Shown here in pieces: positions 28,573 to 36,789 of a stretch of DNA of 64,000 nt (within the stretch, counting starts at the first letter, position 1; each line of letters opens with the position of its first letter). The notes below the pieces were generated by a model that had not been told where the DNA came from, made no database searches, and saw only the letters and a program-made list of their open reading frames with translations. Position numbers and translations under genes: made by a program. This stretch comes from Phytopseudomonas daroniae. Its GTDB lineage: Bacteria; Pseudomonadota; Gammaproteobacteria; Pseudomonadales; Pseudomonadaceae. The stretch lies in assembly GCF_004327285.1 (NCBI RefSeq), contig NZ_QJUI01000009.1:124001-188000 (forward strand). The letters run 5' to 3'.

Positions 28573-29335
28573 ACCCAAAAAACGAGCGATTCAGCGCATC
28601 GGACTTGAGCCCGCGCAGCAGCTTCAGCTGGAAAGCATCCAGCGCCGCAATTTCCTGCGCGGCGGCTTGACCGTCGGCGCCATGGCGATGCTGAGCGGTT
28701 GTAACTTGCAGGACGGCGATCAGGTGGACAAGGTGCTATGGGCCATGTCGCGCTGGAACGACCGGGTTCAGGCCTGGCTGTTCAGTGGACAGAAACTGGC
28801 GCCAACCTTCACCAGGGCGCAAATGACCACACCATTTCCATTCAACGCGTTCTACGGCCAGGACGATATCCCGGAAGTCGACCTGTCGGGTTACACGCTC
28901 GCCGTTTCCGGCCTGGTACGGGACAAGGCGCCCTGGACACTCGAAGGCTTGCGCAAACTGCCGCAGCGCACCGACATCACGCGCTTGATCTGCGTTGAAG
29001 GCTGGAGCGCCATCGGGCAATGGGGTGGGGTGCCACTAAAGACCTTTCTGGAACACATCGGTGCAGACACCACCGCCAAATTTGTCGGCTTCAAGTGTGC
29101 TGACCGCTATTACTCCAGCCTGGATATGCCGACCGCGTTGCATCCGCAAACACTGCTTGCACTGGATTACGGCGAAGTCGCTTTACCGCCGGAGTATGGC
29201 TATCCACTGCGGGTTCGAGTGCCAACCAAATTAGGCTTCAAAAACCCCAAACATATCGTCGAGATATTCGTCAGCAATGATAATCCGGGCGGGTATTGGG
29301 AAGATCAGGGGTATAACTGGTTCAGCGGGATATGA
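28565..29335 (+). CDS. Tat-exported molybdopterin oxidoreductase (sulfite-oxidase/MsrP fold)
   Basis: A 256-residue enzyme with a Tat signal (IQRRNFLRGGLTVGAMAMLSGC). The C after LSG could be a lipobox, so it may be membrane-anchored. The Mo ligand Cys is in TRLICVEGWSAIGQWGGVPL; YYSSLDMPTALHPQTLLAL and PLRVRVPTKLGFKNPKHI are typical of the sulfite-oxidase-like domain of MsrP/YedY-related proteins. Paired with its own cytochrome b and a CusR/HprR-like two-component system, it may reduce an oxidised periplasmic substrate. The substrate is unknown. Confidence 0.9.
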   Translation: MIEPKKRAIQRIGLEPAQQLQLESIQRRNFLRGGLTVGAMAMLSGCNLQDGDQVDKVLWAMSRWNDRVQAWLFSGQKLAPTFTRAQMTTPFPFNAFYGQDDIPEVDLSGYTLAVSGLVRDKAPWTLEGLRKLPQRTDITRLICVEGWSAIGQWGGVPLKTFLEHIGADTTAKFVGFKCADRYYSSLDMPTALHPQTLLALDYGEVALPPEYGYPLRVRVPTKLGFKNPKHIVEIFVSNDNPGGYWEDQGYNWFSGI

Positions 29336-29395
29336 GGGGGCAAGTCAAAAGCGCCGCTGTAGCTGTAACGCAGCATGGTGACCGCTCTCTAGAAC

Positions 29396-29423
29396 AGCAA
29401 GGAAGCACAAAGGCTTCCTTGCT
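29396..29423 (+). terminator. Probable terminator of the oxidoreductase operon
   Basis: AGCAAGGAAGC-ACAAAG-GCTTCCTTGCT, a perfect 11-bp stem 60 nt after the stop. There is only a weak T content afterwards, so termination may be partial. Confidence 0.55.
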
Positions 29424-29690
29424 CAAATATGCAGCTGACCGAATGTGCCACCCAGCCAGGTACTTCGGCTACGTTGGACGACGATGGTGTCAGCGATTTG
29501 CTGGCCTTTGTTGGAGAGGCCTTCGGTTATCACCGAAGACCGTGAGTCCGTCGGGGTATCTCGTTAAGGTCTTGGTGGAACTCACCCAAAACTCACAGAT
29601 CTGCTGATCTGGCCGCGTGGCAATGCTTGCACCATCGCCGCGCGATCCACTAAAGATCAACGCATGCCGCACTGACGGCTATGCCATGAC
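29424..29690. other. Intergenic, no convincing gene
   Basis: A 38-codon frame (29429-29545) and a small hairpin CTTCGGT-TATC-ACCGAAG (about 29520-29537) are the only structures seen. Nothing here is supportable as a gene. Confidence 0.35.
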
Positions 29691-29692
29691 TT

Positions 29693-29769
29693 TGTACCGG
29701 AGTGTATATAGGCGCTCCCTGGATACACTGCTTGGCTTTTGCGGCCTTTCTGCACACAGATGGGATACA
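29693..29769 (+). promoter_or_regulatory. Candidate two-component operator upstream of the EF-hand/MNIO operon
   Basis: TGTACCG-gag-TGTATAT (29693-29709) is a 10-bp-spaced direct repeat, followed by GGATACA at 29721 and 29763 in the opposite orientation. The same TGTATnn-N3-TGTATnn layout occurs at 34075-34091, 36276-36292 and 36306-36322. These are the likely binding sites of the response regulator at 35437. Confidence 0.6.
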
Positions 29770-29858
29770 CGCCTGCGATTAACTGCGACCACCAGAAAGC
29801 AACACCGGGTTTGGTGCTGAAGCTGGTAACTCTCTAATCAATCGCAAGGAGTATCACC

Positions 29859-30254
29859 ATGTTCAAACTCTCGAATGCATCCCTGGCTCTTGGTCTGGTT
29901 CTGGCTGGCGGCCTGGGCCTTTCGTCTTCTGCGTTCAGCATGAACGATCTGTCTCAGGGCTACACCCTGGCAGCTGCCGATCAGGTGAAAAGCTCGACCG
30001 AAGGCAAGTGTGGCGAAGACAAGTTCGCCAAGACCGATACCAACCATGACGGCAAGGTCTCGCGTGATGAATTCCGTGCAGCGGCTCCTGATCGTATAGC
30101 CGAGTTCGACAAGATCGACGCCAACGGTGACGGTTTCATTTCCCTGGATGAGGCCACGCAGTATCTGGCCGAGCAGGCGAAAAACAATGCCGAGGGCAAG
30201 TGCGGTGAAGGCAAATGTGGCGAGGGCAAGTGCGGCGCCGCTATCGAGCCTTGA
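29859..30254 (+). CDS. Exported EF-hand protein with EGKCG motifs; probable MNIO-modified metal-binding precursor
   Basis: A 131-residue protein: signal peptide to about 27, EGKCG at 48-52, EF-hand loops [12 protein letters not shown] (60-71) and [12 protein letters not shown] (87-98), then three tandem EGKCG motifs (112-126) near the C-terminus. EGKCG repeats next to DUF692 and DUF2063 genes are the hallmark of oxazolin-type RiPPs (HvfABC), whose cysteines are converted to thiooxazoles that bind copper. The combination with two intact EF-hands is unusual. All four cysteines of the mature part lie in EGKCG motifs. It is the first gene of the operon. Confidence 0.85.
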   Translation: MFKLSNASLALGLVLAGGLGLSSSAFSMNDLSQGYTLAAADQVKSSTEGKCGEDKFAKTDTNHDGKVSRDEFRAAAPDRIAEFDKIDANGDGFISLDEATQYLAEQAKNNAEGKCGEGKCGEGKCGAAIEP

Positions 30255-30319
30255 TTCCTGCCAATGGGGCACCCGCGGTGCCCCATGTTTCTTTCATCCG
30301 TTCAGATGAGGCCAGGCTT

Positions 30320-31201
30320 ATGCAGCACAACAGTGTATTGCCAATGGACACGTCGTTCGCGGCGCCGAACCAGCGCTTGGCGCAGGGCAGTGTCGGGCTG
30401 GGTTTACGGCGGGCCCTGCTCAATGAGTTGCGGGCGGCCCCGGCTGGGGATTTTGATTTTCTCGAAGTCGCCCCGGAAAACTGGGTAGGTATCGGCGGTG
30501 CCCATGGCGTGGCATTGCGCGAGCTTGCCGAGCGCTATCCCTTGACCTGCCACGGTTTGTCGCTGTCGTTGGGGGGCTCCGCGCCGCTCGACGTGGCGTT
30601 CTTGCGGGAGGTTCGGGGCTTTCTGGATCGCTACCAGGTACCGCTGTACAGCGAGCATCTGAGTTACTGCAGCGATGATGGCCACCTCTATGACCTGTTG
30701 CCACTGCCGTTTACCGAGGAGGCGGTGCACCACGTCGCAGCGCGTATTCGTCAGGCCCAGGACGTGTTGGGCCGGCGGCTGGCGGTAGAGAACGTGTCCT
30801 ACTATGCGGCTCCCCGGCAGGATATGGACGAGCTGACCTTCACCAATGCGGTGTTGCAGGAGGCCGATTGCGACCTGCTGCTGGACGTTAACAACGTGTA
30901 CGTGAACTCGGTGAACCATCGGTTCGACCCGCATGCCTTTCTGGCTGGCCTGGCGCCCGATCGCGTGGTTGCCATGCATGTCGCCGGGCACTACGACGAG
31001 GCCGATGACCTGAAGATCGACACCCATGGCGCCCCGGTAAAACCCGTGGTGTGGTCATTGCTGGCGAGTGCCTATGCACGCTTCGGGGTCAGGCCGACCC
31101 TGCTCGAGCGTGATTTCAATTTTCCTGCTTTCGAGGTGTTGGTCGGCGAGTTGCAGACCATTCGCCAACTGCAGCATGAAGGCGAGGCCGCTTATGCTTA
31201 G
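30320..31201 (+). CDS. MNIO/DUF692 multinuclear iron oxidase (HvfB/BufB-like)
   Basis: A 293-residue TIM-barrel enzyme. Iron ligands typical of the DUF692 family are visible: [54 protein letters not shown] and LLERDFNFP. Known members use a di- or tri-iron centre to modify cysteines of precursor peptides. It lies 65 nt after the EGKCG protein and overlaps the DUF2063 gene by 8 nt, so the three form a modification cassette. An internal ATG at 30344 is an alternative start. Confidence 0.93.
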   Translation: MQHNSVLPMDTSFAAPNQRLAQGSVGLGLRRALLNELRAAPAGDFDFLEVAPENWVGIGGAHGVALRELAERYPLTCHGLSLSLGGSAPLDVAFLREVRGFLDRYQVPLYSEHLSYCSDDGHLYDLLPLPFTEEAVHHVAARIRQAQDVLGRRLAVENVSYYAAPRQDMDELTFTNAVLQEADCDLLLDVNNVYVNSVNHRFDPHAFLAGLAPDRVVAMHVAGHYDEADDLKIDTHGAPVKPVVWSLLASAYARFGVRPTLLERDFNFPAFEVLVGELQTIRQLQHEGEAAYA

Positions 31202-31988
31202 GCCGAATGCAACGCTGCATCAGCAGCAACAGGCGCTGACCCGTTACCTGCGCGACCCCGACAACTGCCCACCGCCCGCCGGTATGGATGCGGCGCGGGT
31301 GCAGATCTATCGCGACCTGATTTTCGATAACCTGCTGTCGTTGCTGAGCGGAACCTTCCCGGTGTTGATAAAGGTGTTGGGTGTCAGCAAGTGGCGGGCG
31401 TTGGTGCGGGTGTTCTTGCGCGACTATCGCGCTTCCACACCCAAGTTCGGCGAAATCGCTCAGGAGTTCGTCAGCTTTCTCGCTTCGGAGCATCCAGCGC
31501 TTGTCCAGGGCGACTGGCCGCCGTTCATGGCGGAGCTTGCCCACTATGAGTGGGTGGAGATGGCGCTGCAGCAGTCCGAGGCAGAACCCTTGCCAACCGG
31601 TGACGCGAAGTTGCTGCTGAGCCAGCCATTACGGGTTTCGCCACTGGCCTGGCCGTTGGCCTATCGTTGGCCGGTGCAGCGCCTGGGGCCTGACTATCAG
31701 CCCGCGGAGTCGCCGGTGGCGCCGACTTTGTTGCTGGTTCGGCGCATGCCGGACTGGCGCGTGCGCTTTGCCGAGCTCAGCCCGCTGGCCTGGCGGTTGC
31801 TGGAGCGCATTGAGCAATTCCCCGAACTGGAAGGACGCAGCCAACTGCAAGGCCTGGCGGTAGAGGCTGAGGTGGCTGACGTGGACGACTTCATGGCCAA
31901 CGGCCTGACCCTGTTGCAGCAGATGCACAGCGAGGGTGTGATTGGCGTTGGCGTACGTGCCGAGCACCCGTTGTATCGCGTGGTTTGA
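31194..31988 (+). CDS. DUF2063 putative DNA-binding-domain protein, MNIO partner (HvfC/BufC-like)
   Basis: A 264-residue protein with the DUF2063 N-terminal domain (about 8-100; [35 protein letters not shown]) and a C-terminal domain recognised in HvfC/BufC proteins ([28 protein letters not shown]). Despite the DUF's DNA-binding label, known relatives bind the precursor and present it to the MNIO enzyme. It overlaps the MNIO gene by 8 nt, showing coupling. Confidence 0.9.
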   Translation: MLRPNATLHQQQQALTRYLRDPDNCPPPAGMDAARVQIYRDLIFDNLLSLLSGTFPVLIKVLGVSKWRALVRVFLRDYRASTPKFGEIAQEFVSFLASEHPALVQGDWPPFMAELAHYEWVEMALQQSEAEPLPTGDAKLLLSQPLRVSPLAWPLAYRWPVQRLGPDYQPAESPVAPTLLLVRRMPDWRVRFAELSPLAWRLLERIEQFPELEGRSQLQGLAVEAEVADVDDFMANGLTLLQQMHSEGVIGVGVRAEHPLYRVV

Positions 31989-31996
31989 CACGCTCG

Positions 31997-32053
31997 AATA
32001 CCGGCCTTATCGGCAGCGCACTTGATTGAGTGTGTTGCGATGGGGCCGGTATT
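31997..32053 (+). terminator. Terminator of the EF-hand/MNIO operon
   Basis: AATACCGGCC pairs with GGCCGGTATT across a structured loop and is followed directly by TTTGTTTTT, 9 nt after the DUF2063 stop. It ends the three-gene cassette. Confidence 0.85.
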
Positions 32054-32454
32054 TTTGTTTTTCGCATTCCGTGAATCCCTCATAACACCACCTCTATTTT
32101 CCTATCGCCAACAACCTCGGCATGTCGGACGCGACGATGCTGCTGCCTTGCCGTTTCGCCTCGAAAACACAACGTCGGCGAAGACGCCAGGAGGTGGCGA
32201 GAGGGCTTCTATCCGACAGGCAGGCACCCGCGCAGCCATGTAGGGCAATCTCGGCGGTGCCAGCGAACAGCCCGCCCATCGTGTCGCTCAGGAAATAGCG
32301 GCGTACTGCTCGCGAGGACGCCCTACGGGACTGTTTTTGTTCTCAGTAATGGGCTTGGTATCGCCCTGGATCTTTGATGAAAACGAGAGTGTCTGGATAT
32401 CTGCTGGGCAACCCCGAGGGACAATGGCCGCAATCTGCCGATTGATCTTGCGCA
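32054..32454. other. Intergenic, no gene recognised
   Basis: About 400 nt with short broken frames only. The composition looks like decayed coding sequence, but no family is recognisable. Confidence 0.3.
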
Positions 32455-32628
32455 ATGCTTATCTATTGGGATTACCCGGAAGGTCGACCATGTCGATATC
32501 GATGGACAACCTCGGCAGTCGAGTGCGAAGAAGTTGATGTCTGGGCCGCCTTTCATCGCAAGAATGTCGTGGATGCAGGGAAAGTAACCCGAGAGGAATT
32601 TATCCAATCACTGCTGACGTACTGGTAG
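32455..32628 (+). CDS. Small unrecognised ORF, possibly a gene remnant
   Basis: A 57-codon ATG frame ending in EVDVWAAFHRKNVVDAGK and VTREEFIQSLLTYW. The end looks like a decayed EF-hand loop (FxxxDxxxxGKVTREEF), which is suggestive because of the EF-hand gene upstream, but the calcium ligands are absent. There is no clear ribosome site. It may be a fragment of a duplicated EF-hand gene or chance. Confidence 0.3.
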   Translation: MLIYWDYPEGRPCRYRWTTSAVECEEVDVWAAFHRKNVVDAGKVTREEFIQSLLTYW

Positions 32629-32662
32629 GGGGATGTCGCTGCCTGTAGGCATGAAACGTACA

Positions 32663-32686
32663 ACCGGGCTGTGCGCACAGCCCGGT
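32663..32686 (-). terminator. Hairpin downstream of the DoxX operon
   Basis: ACCGGGCTGTG-CG-CACAGCCCGGT, a perfect palindrome 36 nt beyond the DoxX stop in the leftward direction. The trailing U content is modest. Confidence 0.65.
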
Positions 32687-32721
32687 GATTTTGCCGGGGA
32701 AGGGGATGTCGTTTCGCGCGT

Positions 32722-33225
32722 TTAGCGGCGCCAGATACGTTGCACCAGGGCATCCAGGCTCAGCTTGCCGGCACCGCTGAACAGCAGCGGCAGGAGCATC
32801 GCCAGGTAGATCACCGGCAGCTTGAAGTTACCGTGGCCTTTGTTGGTGATCGCGTAGCCCTGGGCCAGTTCGCTCAAGCTCGACCAGTCGGCCGGCCAAT
32901 GCACCGCGGCGGTTGCCACCAGGGTCACGACGATCAGGATCAGTGCGGAAAACCGTGTGCCCAGGCCGACCAGCAGGGCCAGGGCGCAGAGCAGTTCTGC
33001 CCACATGGACAGTTCCCAGTTCAGGGTGCTGGGCAGGTGGTTGAACGGGAACGGAAAGGCGCCCTGGATGCTGGCGAACCAGTTTGTACCATTCCATTTT
33101 TCCAGCCCGGCTTCGAAGAATTCCCACGCCAGGAGTACGCGCAGGCTGAGGGGGGCGATCCAGCTGCCGATTCGGTCAAGCTGCTGGTACAGGCCTGTCA
33201 GGGCCGTTGAGAGAGTTGTGTACAT
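32722..33225 (-). CDS. DoxX family membrane protein (HvfD/BufD-like)
   Basis: A 167-residue four-helix membrane protein. [58 protein letters not shown] and [23 protein letters not shown] define DoxX. DoxX proteins are a frequent fourth member of DUF692/DUF2063 clusters (HvfD), here split into a separate leftward unit with the haem-type membrane protein. The start ATG at 33225 is chosen because upstream codons look non-coding. Confidence 0.9.
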   Translation of the reverse strand: MYTTLSTALTGLYQQLDRIGSWIAPLSLRVLLAWEFFEAGLEKWNGTNWFASIQGAFPFPFNHLPSTLNWELSMWAELLCALALLVGLGTRFSALILIVVTLVATAAVHWPADWSSLSELAQGYAITNKGHGNFKLPVIYLAMLLPLLFSGAGKLSLDALVQRIWRR

Positions 33226-33295
33226 GGGCGTGATTCCTGTGAGGTTCTTAGCCGGTGCGTAGCGGCGCAACACGGCGCGATGATGGGGCGGCAGG

Positions 33296-33934
33296 TCAGG
33301 AGGCTGTCGTGGCCGGTTGTGTCCTGTTCTGACTGCGCTTGTTGGCTTGGGCCAGCTTGCCGACCAGGCGGATGGCCACGGCGGCACAGGTGATGCCGAA
33401 GGGCAGCACGTACCAGGCACTCATGGGGATGCGTTTGAAGTTGGCGTAGGCGAACACGGCGACGATGATCCATATGCCGGTCGTGTGCAGGCTCTTCCAG
33501 GCTTTTGCCCCGAGCAGGCGGGCAGGGCCTTTGAAGGAAGTGAGAGCCATCAGCAGGATGAACACATAGGCGACCGTGCCGGGGGTGTTGTCGATCACCG
33601 TGCGGGCGGGCCAGAACTCTGTGTTCAGTTGCCCATAGGCGTAGATCAATAGGGCATGGACGAAGTGGGAAAAGGCGAAGGCCAGGCCGATAAAACGCCG
33701 CTCGCGCACCAGGGCTTTAGTGAGTGGCGAGGGAACCAGCACGGCAAAGGCCGAGGCGACAAAGGCGGCGAGAAACAACACAAAGGATGAGCGTGCCGTG
33801 GCGCGAATGGCGCTGCGCAATCCTTCGATCAGATCGGGCTGCAACGCCACCGCCAGTGCACTCATCATCAGGGTCAGCAGCGCGATCAGGCTGAACAACT
33901 GCCAGCCTCGGAAGGTATGGGTTTGGATGCTCAT
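33296..33934 (-). CDS. Ferric-reductase-like transmembrane protein
   Basis: A 212-residue protein with about six helices. Haem-ligand-like histidines lie in [19 protein letters not shown] and [23 protein letters not shown]. It matches the ferric-reductase-like/YedZ transmembrane domain. It is the first gene of a two-gene leftward unit with DoxX, whose promoter (about 34075) carries the same TGTAT direct repeat as the MNIO operon. A role in supplying electrons for metal reduction or thiol chemistry is inferred. Confidence 0.85.
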   Translation of the reverse strand: MSIQTHTFRGWQLFSLIALLTLMMSALAVALQPDLIEGLRSAIRATARSSFVLFLAAFVASAFAVLVPSPLTKALVRERRFIGLAFAFSHFVHALLIYAYGQLNTEFWPARTVIDNTPGTVAYVFILLMALTSFKGPARLLGAKAWKSLHTTGIWIIVAVFAYANFKRIPMSAWYVLPFGITCAAVAIRLVGKLAQANKRSQNRTQPATTAS

Positions 33935-34074
33935 GGCAATACTCCTGTGGGAAGGGCCTTCGCCATCCGGGTAGTCCGGATGGCCAGCCGACCGTTGGGA
34001 GTCTTGCAAGGGCGTGTATGCCGGCTATGTCTGAAACCGGGCGTTGTGCAACGTTGTGTGTGTGCTGCAGCGGC

Positions 34075-34091
34075 GGATACAGTTCCATACA
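34075..34091 (-). promoter_or_regulatory. Candidate two-component operator upstream of the ferric-reductase-like/DoxX unit
   Basis: On the minus strand TGTATGG-aac-TGTATCC, a direct repeat with 10-bp spacing, about 140 nt upstream of the ATG at 33934. It has the same geometry as the sites at 29693 and 36306. Confidence 0.6.
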
Positions 34092-34129
34092 AACAGCATG
34101 GGTAAAAAACACTCTGCGCAGGCGCTGAC

Positions 34130-35440
34130 CTATTTCTCGGCTGCCAGGTCGAGGGCTACGCAGAGGCCGCCACCGTCGCGGTTGCTCAGGGTCAGCGAGC
34201 CGCCAATGGCCAGGGCCAATTGCTGGGCGATGGCCAGGCCCAGCCCTGTGCCGCCGGTGCTGCGGTTGCGGGAGCTTTCCACGCGGTAAAAGGGTTTGAG
34301 GACTTCTTCCAGCACGTCTTCGGATATGCCGGGGCCGCGATCCAGCACCTTGATCGACAGGCCCGTGTCGGCCTTGCCTTCGATCACCACTTCGGCGGCG
34401 CCGGAGAACTTCACGGCGTTGTCCACCAGGTTGACCAGAATCCGCCGCAGGGCATGGGGGCGGGTATCGATGACCGCGCCATTCTTGCCTGAGAGTGTCA
34501 CGTCCTGCCCGGTGTCCTGGTAGTCGAAGACCAGGCTGTCGAGGAACGAGTCGAGGTTGATACGGCAACTGATCTCGGTGGCGCCATGGATGCTGCGCGC
34601 ATAGGCGATGCCTTCGCGAACCAGGTGTTCTATTTCATTGAGGTCATGAACCAGCTTGTCCTTCTCGGCCGAGTCATCGGCGAATTCGGCACGCAGCTTC
34701 ATGCGGGTGATGGGGGTCTGCAGGTCATGGGAGATTGCCGCGAGCAGTTGCATGCGCTCCTTGAGATAGGCGGCGATACGGGCTTGCATGGTGTTGAAGG
34801 CCCGAGCCGCGTGGGCGACTTCGCGGGGGCCGTTTTCGTCCAGGTGTACGGGATGCGCGTTGGGGTCGAGGTTCTCGACCGCGTCGGCCAGGCGGCTCAG
34901 TGGGCGGATCGCAATGCGCACGGCGAGCCAGGTGCAGCCGATCATCAGCGCCAACTGGCCGAGCAGCATGAACGGCAGCCAGGGGGACAGCGGCATGATC
35001 GAGGGCCAGACGTCGATGGTGAGCGGGTTGCCATCGCTCAATTGCAACTGCGCCTGGAAGTGTTTCCGTGGGCCGGGGATTTCGGTGAAGGTCAGGGTGT
35101 AGTCATGGCCGATGGCGGCTTCGATCGAGTGCACCGCAATCGGTATGTCGTTCGGATCTATCGGCACACCGGGCTCGCGCTCGCTCAGCAGGTAACCGTA
35201 GTTGCGGCGTTGCAGGCGCTTGAGCCAGTCCGGGCGTTCGGCGGCTGGCAAACGGTCGAGGATGGCGATGGAGGTCGAGACATCGGTTTCCAGGTTGCCC
35301 AGCATCGTCGACTTGGTGCTCTGGTAGCGCTCGTAATACTGGGCGCCGAACGACAGGGCCTGGGCCAGGATCAGGCCGACCAGGAAGATCAGCGACAGCC
35401 GCGAGGCCAGCGTGCGCGGCCAGTGCAGCGCGAAGGTCAT
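34130..35440 (-). CDS. Sensor histidine kinase (EnvZ-type)
   Basis: A 436-residue kinase: TM1 about 12-33, a periplasmic domain without cysteine to about 155, TM2 about 157-178 (LPFMLLGQLALMIGCTWLAV), HAMP, H-box LLAAISHDLQTPITRMKLR, N-box LVNLVDNAVKFSG, and G-boxes DRGPGIS and GTGLGLAIAQQ. It overlaps the regulator by 4 nt. Gene context (MNIO cluster, DUF2790, DipZ) resembles loci controlled by copper/thiol-responsive systems such as DsbRS of P. aeruginosa. That link is an inference. Confidence 0.93.
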   Translation of the reverse strand: MTFALHWPRTLASRLSLIFLVGLILAQALSFGAQYYERYQSTKSTMLGNLETDVSTSIAILDRLPAAERPDWLKRLQRRNYGYLLSEREPGVPIDPNDIPIAVHSIEAAIGHDYTLTFTEIPGPRKHFQAQLQLSDGNPLTIDVWPSIMPLSPWLPFMLLGQLALMIGCTWLAVRIAIRPLSRLADAVENLDPNAHPVHLDENGPREVAHAARAFNTMQARIAAYLKERMQLLAAISHDLQTPITRMKLRAEFADDSAEKDKLVHDLNEIEHLVREGIAYARSIHGATEISCRINLDSFLDSLVFDYQDTGQDVTLSGKNGAVIDTRPHALRRILVNLVDNAVKFSGAAEVVIEGKADTGLSIKVLDRGPGISEDVLEEVLKPFYRVESSRNRSTGGTGLGLAIAQQLALAIGGSLTLSNRDGGGLCVALDLAAEK

Positions 35441-36177
35441 GACTGTTCCCCGAGGATCTCGACGGGGAAGGTGAACACATAGCCTTCACTGCGCACCGTC
35501 TTGATGTAAGCCGGGTCGCGCGCGTCGTCCAGCAGGCGCTGGCGCAGGCGGCTGACCAGCAGGTCGATGGAGCGGTCGAACAGGTCGGCATCGCGGCCCT
35601 GGGTCAGATTGAGCAACTGGTCTCGGCTGAGCACCCGCTGGGGGTGATCGAGGAACACGCGCAGCAAGCGGTACTCGGCACCGCTCAGGGCCACCAGGGT
35701 ATCGTCCTCGTCCAGCAAATGGCGGGCGGTGGTGTCGAGGCGCCAGCGACCGAAACTCAGCAGGCGGCCGCTCTCGGTGACCACCAGGTTGGGTGGCAAC
35801 ATCCGCGTGCGCCGGAGCACGGCATTGATACGCGCGAGCAGTTCACGAGCCGCGAAGGGTTTGGCCAGGTAATCGTCGGCGCCCATCTCCAGGCCGATGA
35901 TGCGGTCGGTTTCGTCGTTACGCGCGGTGAGCATCAGTACCGGGGTGGCCTTGTGCTTGCCGGCGCGCAGTTCGCGACACAGCAGCAGGCCATCGTCGCC
36001 CGGCATCATGATGTCGAGCACGATCAGGTCGACCTGGTTGCTTTCAAGGAAGGCGCGCATCTGGCGACCGTCCGCGACCACGGTGGTACGCAACCCGTTC
36101 TTCTTCAGGTAGTTGCCGACCAGCTCTCTGATCTCGCGATCGTCGTCAACGATCAAAACATGATCGACATGTTCCAT
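35437..36177 (-). CDS. OmpR-family response regulator
   Basis: A 246-residue regulator: receiver with VDDDREIRELV, phospho-acceptor in LIVLDIMMPGDDG and Lys in DYLAKPFAARELLARI, then an OmpR winged helix (LLNLTQGRDADLFDRSIDLLVSRLRQRL, TVRSEGYVF). The ATG at 36177 with GAGG eight nt upstream is preferred over a TTG at 36195. It is divergent from the DUF2790 gene. Its likely sites are the TGTATnn direct repeats seen at four promoters around it. Confidence 0.93.
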   Translation of the reverse strand: MEHVDHVLIVDDDREIRELVGNYLKKNGLRTTVVADGRQMRAFLESNQVDLIVLDIMMPGDDGLLLCRELRAGKHKATPVLMLTARNDETDRIIGLEMGADDYLAKPFAARELLARINAVLRRTRMLPPNLVVTESGRLLSFGRWRLDTTARHLLDEDDTLVALSGAEYRLLRVFLDHPQRVLSRDQLLNLTQGRDADLFDRSIDLLVSRLRQRLLDDARDPAYIKTVRSEGYVFTFPVEILGEQS

Positions 36178-36275
36178 CCCTTCAACCTCTATCAATGTGC
36201 ACTGGTTGCGCAGTGTAGCGAGGCGTGATGTGCCTGCCCGCAGGCCTTTGTATTGCAGTGTATCTGGCGCGGCAT

Positions 36276-36322
36276 GGATACAAACGTATGCAAATCAGGG
36301 GGGAATGTATCCCTCTGTATCC
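36276..36322. promoter_or_regulatory. Candidate operators in the regulator/DUF2790 intergenic region
   Basis: Plus strand: TGTATCC-ctc-TGTATCC (36306-36322), facing the DUF2790 gene. Minus strand: TGCATAC-gtt-TGTATCC (36276-36292), facing the regulator gene. A further TGTATC lies at 36259. The two direct repeats, one in each direction, suit control of both divergent promoters by one OmpR-type protein. Confidence 0.65.
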
Positions 36323-36472
36323 CCGCGCCCCTCTGACACGTAACGAATTCAACAGCGGCCTTGCTCGACACATTCGAGATACCTCACGGGCATTCAATGA
36401 GCTCCATCGAAGCGCGGCAACTCGCCTCGACAACCACACAGCGATTTACCCATTGAATGCGAGGAAATGATC

Positions 36473-36736
36473 ATGAACTGGAAAGCCATCACGACTGCCT
36501 GCCTGTTTGGCGCACTGAACATCGGTCTGCTGCCAAGCCTGGCACACGCCGATATCAAGGTTGAGACTTACACCTATGGCACCCACCTGGACATCCAGAA
36601 GGTGCTCTCGCTGAGCGAGGGCACCGGACAGGGCTGCGACGTGGTGAATGCACGCATGACCTACCTGGACTCCCAGGGCCAGACCCGGATTCTCGAGTAC
36701 ATCAAGTTGGCAGAGAGCTGCAGCCAGGGGAGTTGA
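36473..36736 (+). CDS. Exported DUF2790 family protein
   Basis: An 87-residue secreted protein: signal peptide MNWKAITTACLFGALNIG...LAHA, then the DUF2790 pattern YTYGTHLDIQKVLSL, GCDVVNARMTYLDSQGQ and ILEYIKLAESC. Two cysteines in the mature part could form a disulfide. The start is the second ATG (36473), as GAGGAA sits against the first. The family is Pseudomonas-centred and often metal-induced; the function is unknown. It is the first gene of a unit with the repeat protein and dipZ. Confidence 0.85.
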   Translation: MNWKAITTACLFGALNIGLLPSLAHADIKVETYTYGTHLDIQKVLSLSEGTGQGCDVVNARMTYLDSQGQTRILEYIKLAESCSQGS

Positions 36737-36789
36737 TCCCTGGCTGTCCTCCCATCTCAAGCCTTAATTGTCGACTCAGGATGAATACC

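Noticed and set aside
29429..29545. 38-codon ATG frame starting MQLTECATQPG
   Set aside because: No ribosome site, follows a terminator-like hairpin, and no recognisable motif; insufficient to call a gene.
32323..32607. Minus-strand frame of 94 codons in the gap after the MNIO operon
   Set aside because: No ribosome site or motif; it overlaps the weak plus-strand ORF and neither is convincing.
34130..35440. Assigning the kinase as DsbS by name
   Set aside because: Context (DipZ, metal-linked genes) is suggestive, but the visible periplasmic domain has no cysteine and the sequence alone does not establish orthology.
36259..36322. Clustered TGTATC/GATACA repeats considered as a CRISPR or iteron array
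   Set aside because: Units are 7 nt with 3-nt gaps and occur at several promoters, which suits regulator binding and not a CRISPR or replication origin.
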